Assembly (NCBI GenBank): GCA_947454665.1
Contig: CANGMU010000117.1
Coordinates: 1 to 7,158, forward strand
Length of the DNA: 7,158 nucleotides
From: Pseudomonadota bacterium
Lineage (GTDB): Bacteria; Pseudomonadota; Gammaproteobacteria; Steroidobacterales; Steroidobacteraceae
Reading direction: 5' to 3'
The notes below the pieces were generated by a model. It saw nothing but the letters and a program-made list of their open reading frames with translations. It was not told the DNA's origin and searched no databases. This document shows, in pieces, positions 1-5,481 of this stretch (the first letter of the stretch is position 1; every line of letters starts with the position of its first letter). The translations under genes and the position numbers were made by a program.

Positions 1-435
1 ACGGTGATCGAGGTCGGCGTAGACGTCCCCAATGCAAGCCTCATGGTGATCGAGAACGCCGAACGCATGGGCCTCGCGCAACTGCACCAGTTGCGCGGCC
101 GCGTGGGTCGCGGCTCTGCGGAATCCAGTTGTGTGTTGCTGTATCGCAGCCCGCTTTCTGCGATGGCCAAGGCGCGCCTGGCGACCATCCGGGACAGCAA
201 CGATGGTTTCGAGATCGCGCGGCGCGACCTGGAACTGCGCGGCCCGGGCGAACTGCTGGGCACGCGGCAGACAGGACTTGCCGAACTGCGCGTGGCTGAT
301 CTGATCCGGGATGCGGACCTGCTGTCCCAGGTGCGCGAGACAGCAGAACGACTGCTGCGCGAGAATGCCGATTGCATCGACCCTTTGAGGCGGCGCTGGA
401 TCGGCGGTGCGGAGGAATACGGGCGTGTCGGCTAG
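1..435 (+). CDS. recG: ATP-dependent DNA helicase RecG, C-terminal 144 residues (5' end outside window)
   Basis: RecG is a monomeric superfamily 2 helicase that remodels stalled replication forks and branch-migrates Holliday junctions. Only the end of the second helicase domain and the C-terminal region are present; the frame is open from base 1. Helicase motif V is at residues 1-12 of the fragment (TVIEVGVDVPNA). Motif VI, with the arginine-finger region QLRGRVGRG, is at about 30-38. The RecG-specific tail motif RDLELRGPGELLGTRQTGL is at about 75-93, and the hydrophilic end RRRWIGGAEEYGRVG matches the usual RecG terminus. The TAG stop is at 433-435. The downstream ubiA start overlaps this end by 11 bases, so the two genes are probably in one transcript. 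There is no sign of damage in the visible part. Confidence 0.97.
   Translation, partial: TVIEVGVDVPNASLMVIENAERMGLAQLHQLRGRVGRGSAESSCVLLYRSPLSAMAKARLATIRDSNDGFEIARRDLELRGPGELLGTRQTGLAELRVADLIRDADLLSQVRETAERLLRENADCIDPLRRRWIGGAEEYGRVG
411..416 (+). promoter_or_regulatory. Ribosome binding site that decides the ubiA start
   Basis: GGAGGA lies inside the end of recG, 8 bases before the GTG at 425-427. The in-frame GTG at 407-409 has no such site at a useful distance and would sit in front of the GGAGGA itself. This favours GTG 425 as the start of ubiA and gives an 11-base overlap with recG. Confidence 0.7.
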
Positions 436-1285
436 GTCCCTGCAGCGTCGGTTCATCGATGCCGCGAAGCTCTCGCGGCTCGACAAGCCCATTGGCATCG
501 GCCTGTTGTTGTGGCCTTTGCTCTGGGCGTTGTGGATCGCCACGGACGGACATCCACCGCTGAAGCTCTTGCTGATCTTCTTCGCCGGTACCGTCGTCAT
601 GCGCTCGGCGGGCTGCGTCATCAACGATTTCGCCGACCGCGATATCGACCCTTTCGTGAAACGCACGCATGACCGCCCGCTCGCCGCGCGGCGCCTGTCA
701 CCCCAGGAAGCCCTGGGTCTGTTCTTCGCGCTGCTCGCGGTCGCGCTGTGGCTGGTGCTGCAGCTGGACTGGCTCACGGTGGTCTGGTCCGTCGGCGGTG
801 CAGTGCTGACGGCCAGCTATCCCTTCATGAAGCGCTTCTTCCCGCTGCCCCAGCTGTATCTCGGCGCCGCCTTCGGCTGGGCGATCCCGATGGCCTTCGT
901 CGCGACGACCGGCGGCGTGCCGCCCCTGGGCTGGCTGGTCTTCGCGATCACCGTGCTGTGGGCCGGCGTCTATGACACGGTCTATGCGATGGTCGACCGC
1001 GATGACGACCTGAAGCTCGACGTGCATTCCACGGCGATCCTGTTCGGTCACCACGATCGACTGATCGTGGGCATCCTGCAGGCGCTGGTGCTGGGCGGCC
1101 TTGTCGCTACAGGCCTCATCGCGGCGCTGGGCTGGCCTTACTGGATCGGGCTCACCGTCGGTGCCACTTTGTTCGCCTACCAACAGTGGCTGATCCGCGC
1201 TCGCGTGCGCGAAGACTGTTTCAAGGCTTTCCTGAACAATAATTGGTTCGGCCTGGTCGTATTCTCGGGGATAGCGCTAGGCTGA
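425..1285 (+). CDS. ubiA: 4-hydroxybenzoate octaprenyltransferase (UbiA)
   Basis: This integral membrane prenyltransferase attaches the polyprenyl chain to 4-hydroxybenzoate, the first committed membrane step of ubiquinone synthesis. From GTG 425 the protein has 286 residues, close to E. coli UbiA (290). The first Mg-diphosphate motif NDFADRD is at residues 67-73, followed by the basic KRTHDRPL. The second aspartate motif is DTVYAMVDRDDD at about 184-195. SYPFMKRFF, GAAFGWAIPMAF, HSTAILFG and the C-terminal KAFLNNNWFGLVVF are also UbiA signatures. About nine hydrophobic segments are visible. The YDTVYAMVDRDDD motif and HSTAILFG separate it from the related heme O synthase CtaB/CyoE. The start GTG 407, six residues longer, is possible but has no ribosome binding site. 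No chorismate lyase gene (ubiC) is adjacent. The next gene starts 20 bases after the TGA. Confidence 0.97.
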   Translation: MSARSLQRRFIDAAKLSRLDKPIGIGLLLWPLLWALWIATDGHPPLKLLLIFFAGTVVMRSAGCVINDFADRDIDPFVKRTHDRPLAARRLSPQEALGLFFALLAVALWLVLQLDWLTVVWSVGGAVLTASYPFMKRFFPLPQLYLGAAFGWAIPMAFVATTGGVPPLGWLVFAITVLWAGVYDTVYAMVDRDDDLKLDVHSTAILFGHHDRLIVGILQALVLGGLVATGLIAALGWPYWIGLTVGATLFAYQQWLIRARVREDCFKAFLNNNWFGLVVFSGIALG

Positions 1286-1293
1286 AAACGAAC

Positions 1294-1301
1294 AAAGGGG
1301 G
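1294..1301 (+). promoter_or_regulatory. Ribosome binding site of the SMP-30-like gene
   Basis: AAAGGGGG lies in the 20-base gap after ubiA, 4 bases before ATG 1306. It supports this ATG over an in-frame upstream codon at 1243 that lies inside ubiA and would put 21 residues ahead of the signal peptide. Confidence 0.65.
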
Positions 1302-1305
1302 AACG

Positions 1306-2319
1306 ATGCGTCATGTGAATGGCATCCTCGGCGCGACCAGCGCCCTGCTTCTGGGACTGACCGCGGTCAACGCAAACGCTGTATCTCCCCTGCTCCCCGG
1401 CGAACGCGCTGCCATGGTCACCGCCATTGCGGGTGTCGTTTCAGCCGACGCGCAGTGGGAACTGGTCTGGGCCGACTTCAAGACGGCTGATGGGCTGGTG
1501 CCCACGCCCGATGGCGGCATCCTCTTCGCACAGGAGCAGTCGGATACGATCCGGCGTCTCGACGCGGCAAACCGCGAAACGATCGAGATCGCGAACACGC
1601 AGGCCACTGGCGCCGTGTCAGTCGATGCGCAAGGCCGTCTATTCGGCGTGCAGCGCACTTGCACGGATTCGGCGCGGCCCTTCTACCAGTCCTGTCAGCT
1701 CCGCACGAACGTGGCGATCCTGGCGCCCGAGCATCGCGTGCTCGCCAATGGCTTCGCGGATGGCCGCATGCTGGGCCGCGTGAACGACGTCATGGCCGAC
1801 GGCAAGGGCGGCGCCTATTTCACCGTCACCGGCGCCTTCCATGTGAATGCGCAGGGCATGGTCAGCGTCGTCATCGCCGACGCGGACTTCCACGCGAACG
1901 GCATCCTGCTCAGCCGTGACGGCAAGCAGCTCTGGGTCACGAATGGTGATCGCGTCGTCGTGTTCGACGTACAGCCCGATGGCAGCACGCGCAACCGCCG
2001 TGACTTCGGCCTGCTCGATGGCGACAAGGGCGGCGACGGCATGGCCCTGGACAACGAAGGTCGCCTCTACGTGACGGCGAGCCAGGGCGTGCATGTGCTG
2101 GCCGCAGACGGCAAGCACCTGGGACTCATCCCGACGCCGCGTGCACCCATCTCTCTGTGCTTTTCGGGCCCGGACAAGCAGACGCTGTATGTCGCGCAGA
2201 TGGGCGCGGTCGGGCCGGACGGCAAGCCGTGGAGCACGCCGCCGGGCGTGCGCAATACGGCGATGACGATCTACCGGCTGCCGGTGTTGGCAGCCGGTTT
2301 CAAGGGCCGTCCGAAGTAA
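1306..2319 (+). CDS. Secreted SMP-30/gluconolactonase/LRE-like beta-propeller protein
   Basis: From ATG 1306 the product is 337 residues. Residues 1-25 form a signal peptide: a hydrophobic core around ALLLGLTAV and an ANA cleavage site before V26, so the protein is probably periplasmic. The rest carries repeated propeller-blade strands of the SMP-30 type. Recognisable family positions are ADGLVPTPDGGILF (61-74), GRVNDVMADGKGGAYFT (157-173, with N160 and D161), HANGILLSRDGKQLWVTN (196-213, N198) and GDGMALDNEGRLYVT (243-257, D244). Family members bind a divalent metal and hydrolyse lactones or related esters. N160 and D244 match metal ligands, but the glutamate at the first-blade ligand position appears to be D62. 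C119 and C130 could form a disulfide. Substrate is unknown. It follows ubiA closely and is probably co-transcribed, but nothing links it to quinone synthesis. A non-enzymatic propeller is the alternative. Confidence 0.8.
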   Translation: MRHVNGILGATSALLLGLTAVNANAVSPLLPGERAAMVTAIAGVVSADAQWELVWADFKTADGLVPTPDGGILFAQEQSDTIRRLDAANRETIEIANTQATGAVSVDAQGRLFGVQRTCTDSARPFYQSCQLRTNVAILAPEHRVLANGFADGRMLGRVNDVMADGKGGAYFTVTGAFHVNAQGMVSVVIADADFHANGILLSRDGKQLWVTNGDRVVVFDVQPDGSTRNRRDFGLLDGDKGGDGMALDNEGRLYVTASQGVHVLAADGKHLGLIPTPRAPISLCFSGPDKQTLYVAQMGAVGPDGKPWSTPPGVRNTAMTIYRLPVLAAGFKGRPK

Positions 2320-2329
2320 GGGTCGGCCC
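2304..2329. terminator. Possible hairpin terminator between convergent operons
   Basis: GGGCCG at 2304-2309 pairs with CGGCCC at 2324-2329. After one T-T mismatch, CC 2311-2312 pairs with GG 2321-2322, leaving an 8-base loop. The hairpin spans the TAA stop (2317-2319) of the propeller gene and sits in the 21-base gap between two convergent stop codons. There is no T-run on either side, so it is not a classical intrinsic terminator; it may only slow polymerase or protect RNA ends. Confidence 0.3.
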
Positions 2330-2340
2330 GGAAACTCCGA

Positions 2341-3024
2341 TCAGGCCGCGTCGGGGTTCTTGTCCGTGCAGACCATTTCCTTCAGCCAGTAGTCGTTCGG
2401 CATCTTCTTGAAGCTGATGCGCGCCTTCCACGGCTTGGTGAAGGTTTCAGGATCCGTCACGGTAATGACGTCTTCCAGCGTCTGGCCGTTGTCGGTCAGT
2501 CGCACGCGCTCCTGCAGGACCAGCGCTTCCGAATGCGGAATGCCGGCCTTGTCGAGCGTCGTGATGTCATTGAAGCCCGCCGTGTCGATGACCAGGGTGT
2601 CCTTGTCCCAGTTGCCGACCGAAAAGCCCATGTAGTTGTTGTCCAGCGTGTCGAGCGCCGGCAGCTTCTCGCCCAGGTACACAAGTCGCGGCATGTGGTG
2701 GGCTTCATGCAGGAAGGTGATCTGCTTGGCGTCCTGCAGCACCTCGATCGGATAGGGCGCGAGCAGCAGGCGCGGCAGGCCATGCGGCCAGCACTTCTGC
2801 ACGGTGTCGGTCGGCACCGGCTTGCCTTGCTTGCGCAGCGCCACTGACGCGTTGTAGCGCTTGCGCGCTTCCGGGTTCATCGGCGGGATCTTGCCGTCGA
2901 TCGTCTTGAGCGTGGCGAAATCGCCTTCCAGCTTCCAGAAGCCGGAGAACGACGGATCCGCCGCAAAGGTCGGGACGGACAGGGTGACGGCGCAGGCGGC
3001 CGCAGCGAGCAGGAAGTGTTTCAT
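2341..3024 (-). CDS. Exported protein of unknown function, paralogue of the upstream gene (CWPHGLPR/HExxH family)
   Basis: The product is 227 residues with a clear signal peptide (MKHFLLAAAACAVTLSVPTFAA, likely cleaved after residue 21 or 22), so it is probably periplasmic. I recognise the type as a widespread family of small secreted hypothetical proteins, but cannot name a function. Landmarks are SGFWKLEG (27-34), CWPHGLPR (78-85), APYPIEVLQ (89-97), HEAHH (106-110, formally HExxH), GNWDKDTLVIDT (137-148), IPHSEAL (162-168), QERVRL (171-176), TDPETFTKPW (190-199) and MVC with C219 near the end. C78 and C219 are good candidates for a disulfide. The same landmarks occur in the same order in the 260-residue protein encoded just upstream, so the pair arose by an old duplication. 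It is the last gene of the leftward operon. GGAGA at 3030-3034 lies 5 bases before its ATG, and 13 bases separate the two paralogues. Confidence 0.87.
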   Translation of the reverse strand: MKHFLLAAAACAVTLSVPTFAADPSFSGFWKLEGDFATLKTIDGKIPPMNPEARKRYNASVALRKQGKPVPTDTVQKCWPHGLPRLLLAPYPIEVLQDAKQITFLHEAHHMPRLVYLGEKLPALDTLDNNYMGFSVGNWDKDTLVIDTAGFNDITTLDKAGIPHSEALVLQERVRLTDNGQTLEDVITVTDPETFTKPWKARISFKKMPNDYWLKEMVCTDKNPDAA

Positions 3025-3037
3025 CGTGGTCTCCGGG

Positions 3038-3820
3038 TCACTTCGCGACGGTCACGCCGGCCTGGGGCGCGTTGCGGTTGTTCTCTTCGCAGACGTACTC
3101 GGAGATGCGCAGGTCGGGGCGCCAGGCATAGTTGATCTTCTTGACCCAAGGCCGGGTGAAGAAGACCGGATCCATCATCGTCACCTCGTTCTCGAGGTTT
3201 TCGCCGTTCTCGGTCTTGCGCAGGCGCTCGATCGTATAAAGCTGGTCCGAGTGGATGATGCCTTCTTCGTCGATCCAGGTGCGCGTATCCGTGCCCTTGG
3301 TTTCGATGACGAGCACGTCGCCATCCCAGTGGGCCACCGAATAGCCGAGGAAGCTCGTTGGCACCTTGTCCGGCATCTTCTGGTCCATGTGGATCTGGCG
3401 GATGTTGTGCGCCACCTCATGGACGATGGTGATCTTGCCCGGCGTCTGGATGATCTGGATCGGATAGGGCGAGTTCATCACTCGCGGGATGCCGTGCGGC
3501 CAGCAGTACGTGGAGGCATCCGCATACGGCTTGCCATCCGTTTCGGCCTTCACGCGCTTGTCGAACTCCGCCTTGCCATAAGGCGTGAAGGGCGGCAGCG
3601 TGTCCACCGGTGTGCGGAAGCGGCGGTTGTAATCGCGGATGAACCAGACACCGTTCAGGTCGCGCTTGTTTTCCATCGACGAGCGCTGCTCGCGATAGAC
3701 CGGCTTGGGCAGCGGCGGCGCGGGCTTGTACGAAACGCCGCGTTCCTGGGAATACGACACGGCCGGCACGGCGAGCGCCAGCGCGAGCGCGGCGGACAGC
3801 AAGGGCGTGGACTTCAACAT
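3038..3820 (-). CDS. Exported protein of unknown function, longer paralogue (CWPHGIPR/HExxH family)
   Basis: ATG 3820 gives 260 residues starting with a signal peptide (MLKSTPLLSAALALALAVPAV, probable cleavage near residues 22-25). An open frame reaches back to 3937, but that extension would precede the signal peptide and lie inside the neighbouring gene, so I reject it. Landmarks are LNGVWFIRDY (55-64), PPFTPYGKAEFD (76-87), CWPHGIPR (106-113), NSPYPIQIIQTP (116-127), HEVAH (134-138, HExxH), HWDGDVLVIET (164-174), GIIHSDQL (187-194), IERLR (197-201), MDPVFFTRPW (216-225) and YVCEENNRN (242-250, C244). Compared with its 227-residue partner it has a longer proline-rich segment after the signal peptide and a C-terminal tail. 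Its ATG shares one base with the upstream stop (TGATG), so translation is probably coupled. AGGAGA at 3831-3836 is 10 bases upstream. No reaction can be assigned; the HExxH may or may not bind metal. Confidence 0.87.
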   Translation of the reverse strand: MLKSTPLLSAALALALAVPAVSYSQERGVSYKPAPPLPKPVYREQRSSMENKRDLNGVWFIRDYNRRFRTPVDTLPPFTPYGKAEFDKRVKAETDGKPYADASTYCWPHGIPRVMNSPYPIQIIQTPGKITIVHEVAHNIRQIHMDQKMPDKVPTSFLGYSVAHWDGDVLVIETKGTDTRTWIDEEGIIHSDQLYTIERLRKTENGENLENEVTMMDPVFFTRPWVKKINYAWRPDLRISEYVCEENNRNAPQAGVTVAK

Positions 3821-4515
3821 CACTTCGCAGTCTCCTGACGCTTCACGGCCTGGCCGTGGACTTCGATCCAATCGATGCGGGACGAACCGACGAGGCCGCC
3901 GGACCCATGGCCACTGCCGGTGGCAAGGTCCGTCCAACCGATTTCGTCGACCTTGGACAGGTCGGGCTTCTCGACCCAGGGGCCATCGTTCATGACCTTG
4001 GTGTCGAGCTTGCGCCAGCGGATGTCCTGCACGGTCACTTCGGTTTCGCGCCAGTCGGTGCTGGCACCTTCGTAGTAGTCGCTGACCAGCATCGTGCCGT
4101 CGGCGAGCTTGACCATCAGACGCAGCTGGTGGAAGCCGGTCTGCTTCGTGCGCCAGCGGATCTTCGCGAGGCCCGTGAGGTCCGCATAGGCCTCCTTGTG
4201 CTTCAGCGTGAAGCCGCAGGCCTGCAGGCAGGAGCCGAGCCAGACATACGACGGGTCGTCCTTCGGCGAGGCGTGCTTGCTCTTGGCGACGCCGTCCTTG
4301 CCCGGGCCGTACAGACCAAAGGTCAGCGCCTTGTTGGCGATGCTGGCCTGGGTGATCGGCGTTTCTTCCGGTTCGTTGTTGAAGTCCTCCCGATAGAACA
4401 TCGGCGGGCGATGATCCTCGGGTACATAGCGCGGTGCTGCGGGTTCCGCTGCCAGGGCAGGCAAGCCGGTCATCAACGCGAGCAGGCCGGCGCGCAACGT
4501 CTCTGCGTGCTTCAT
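3820..4515 (-). CDS. Exported protein of unknown function, probable beta-sandwich (carbohydrate-binding-like) fold
   Basis: The product is 231 residues with a signal peptide ending near LPALA-A (residues 18-23), so it is exported. The mature part has the alternating polar and hydrophobic strand pattern of a jelly-roll: LTGLAKIRWRTKQTGFHQLR (113-132), LMVKLADGTMLVSDY (133-147), DWRETEVTVQDIRWRKLD (154-171) and SSRIDWIEVHG (211-221). Many surface aromatic residues and a glycine-rich segment (GSGHGSGG, 200-207) suggest ligand binding. C96 and C100 (CLQAC) could form a disulfide. No catalytic motif is evident, and this is only a fold guess. It is the first gene of a three-gene run of secreted proteins; its TGA overlaps the next ATG by one base. 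AGGGGGG at 4520-4526 is a strong ribosome binding site, unlike the coupled genes that follow. A promoter may lie in the 90-base gap upstream, but I cannot point to a convincing one. Confidence 0.83.
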   Translation of the reverse strand: MKHAETLRAGLLALMTGLPALAAEPAAPRYVPEDHRPPMFYREDFNNEPEETPITQASIANKALTFGLYGPGKDGVAKSKHASPKDDPSYVWLGSCLQACGFTLKHKEAYADLTGLAKIRWRTKQTGFHQLRLMVKLADGTMLVSDYYEGASTDWRETEVTVQDIRWRKLDTKVMNDGPWVEKPDLSKVDEIGWTDLATGSGHGSGGLVGSSRIDWIEVHGQAVKRQETAK

Positions 4516-4551
4516 GGCACCCCCCTGGTGCTTCGAGTTATCCCTCGAGAC

Positions 4552-4592
4552 TATCCGGGCTGGCCTCGGAATTGAAGAAGGTAGCCCGGATA
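4552..4592. repeat. Perfect 10-bp inverted repeat between the lactamase gene and the secreted-protein operon
   Basis: TATCCGGGCT at 4552-4561 is the exact reverse complement of AGCCCGGATA at 4583-4592, with a 21-base spacer. It lies in the 90-base gap (4516-4605) after the lactamase stop codon. A second CCCGG copy follows at 4593-4597. In leftward RNA it forms a GC-rich stem with a large loop and no U-run. The GTAGCCCGGAT core resembles REP-like sequences scattered in several gammaproteobacterial genomes. It could be a terminator or attenuator, an RNA stabiliser or a REP-like element; the sequence alone does not decide. Confidence 0.6.
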
Positions 4593-4605
4593 CCCGGATC
4601 GCCGA

Positions 4606-5481
4606 TCAGCGCTTCTCGGTAGCGAGCCGCTCCGCGAGCTTCGCGCGCGCCGCCTGCGCATAGGCCTTGCAGCCCTTGTCCGCCTTGTTCGCGCGCTCGA
4701 AGAGCTGCGATTGCTCGGGATGCGGCGTGATGAGCACATCGCAGGCCATCGTTTCGAGACGCGTGAAGGACAATTCGAAATCCTGGAGCACCTGCGGATA
4801 GTCCTTGTTCGCACTGAACTTGAAGCTGTCCGCAGACACGGGCGAGAGGCTGTCCGCATAGACCATGCGCAGGCACTTGTCCTTCTCGCAGGCATCCCAG
4901 CTCCAGGTCGTACCGCCTGGCGTATGGCCCGGCGTGGCGAAGGCCTGGAAACGGTTCGAACCGATGCCCAGCAACTGTTCGTCACTGACGATCCAGATCG
5001 TCTTCACGGGCGGGATGGCTGGCGCTTTCAGGCCGTACTGCGGATCGCTGCGCGTGAGCTTGCCGGTGCGCAGCACTTCCTCCGACGCGCGCCGCAGGTA
5101 GAGCGGCGCGCCGGTCAGCTGCTGCAGGGTTGCCAAGCCGCCGGCATGGTCCCAGTGCGCATGCGTGTTGAGGATCGCCTTGACGTCCGCCGGCTTGAAG
5201 CCCAGCGTCTCGATATTCCTGGCGATCTGCGTGGCGGCTTCAGGGATGCCGGCATCGAGGAGCGTGTGGCCGTATTCGGAGGTCACGAGGATCGACGTGA
5301 TCCCTTTCGTGCCGACGTAATACGTGTTGCCGTAAAGCTTGAAAGGCGCCTGCGGCGCGTTCCATTCGGCCATCTGCGCGGCCGAAGGACCGGCGCCCGT
5401 GGCTGTCGTCAGCGCGGCAGGCACTGCGCCCAGCAGGGCGCAGGCGAGGACGGCGCGGAAGCTAGCGGTCGATGTCTCCAT
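4606..5481 (-). CDS. bla: Subclass B3 metallo-beta-lactamase
   Basis: The product is 291 residues, the usual B3 size, with an N-terminal export signal (hydrophobic core about residues 10-25, mature start probably near 31-36). It is expected to hydrolyse beta-lactams with two zinc ions in the periplasm. All B3 ligands are present: HAHWDH at 107-112 gives H107, H109, D111 and H112; TPGHTPGGT gives H186; ITPHP gives H254. This corresponds to H116, H118, H196 for Zn1 and D120, H121, H263 for Zn2 in standard numbering. Other B3 signatures are GNTYYVGTKGI (51-61), VYADSLSPVSAD (207-218, with the family serines) and DYPQVLQDFELSF (227-239). C247 and C271 fit the C-terminal B3 disulfide, and C198 and C203 may form another. 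The ATG lies inside the end of ctaA (20-base overlap), with AGAGGAG at 5491-5497. There is no transposase or integron nearby, so it looks chromosomal. Real activity may be weak or aimed at another ester or lactone. Confidence 0.94.
   Translation of the reverse strand: METSTASFRAVLACALLGAVPAALTTATGAGPSAAQMAEWNAPQAPFKLYGNTYYVGTKGITSILVTSEYGHTLLDAGIPEAATQIARNIETLGFKPADVKAILNTHAHWDHAGGLATLQQLTGAPLYLRRASEEVLRTGKLTRSDPQYGLKAPAIPPVKTIWIVSDEQLLGIGSNRFQAFATPGHTPGGTTWSWDACEKDKCLRMVYADSLSPVSADSFKFSANKDYPQVLQDFELSFTRLETMACDVLITPHPEQSQLFERANKADKGCKAYAQAARAKLAERLATEKR

Noticed and set aside
425..1285. The prenyltransferase as heme O synthase (CtaB/CyoE), given the nearby oxidase genes
   Set aside because: The YDTVYAMVDRDDD, HSTAILFG and NNNWFGL motifs are those of UbiA.
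2861..3838. 325-codon rightward open frame opposite the 260-residue exported protein
   Set aside because: Its composition is that of an antisense shadow (Arg/Val/Asp/His runs), and the opposite strand has a signal peptide and family motifs shared with a paralogue.
3821..3937. N-terminal extension of the 260-residue exported protein
   Set aside because: It would lie inside the upstream gene and place 39 Arg/Pro-rich residues before a normal signal peptide; ATG 3820 in a TGATG junction is better.
4516..4605. Classical intrinsic terminator or a sigma70 promoter in the 90-base gap
   Set aside because: The inverted repeat has a long spacer and no T-run. The best -10-like hexamers (such as GATAGT on the minus strand) lack a convincing -35 partner.
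5440..5481. Lipoprotein signal on the lactamase (cysteine 14 after VLA)
   Set aside because: The cysteine is inside the hydrophobic core, more hydrophobic sequence follows it, and the residues before it do not form a good lipobox.
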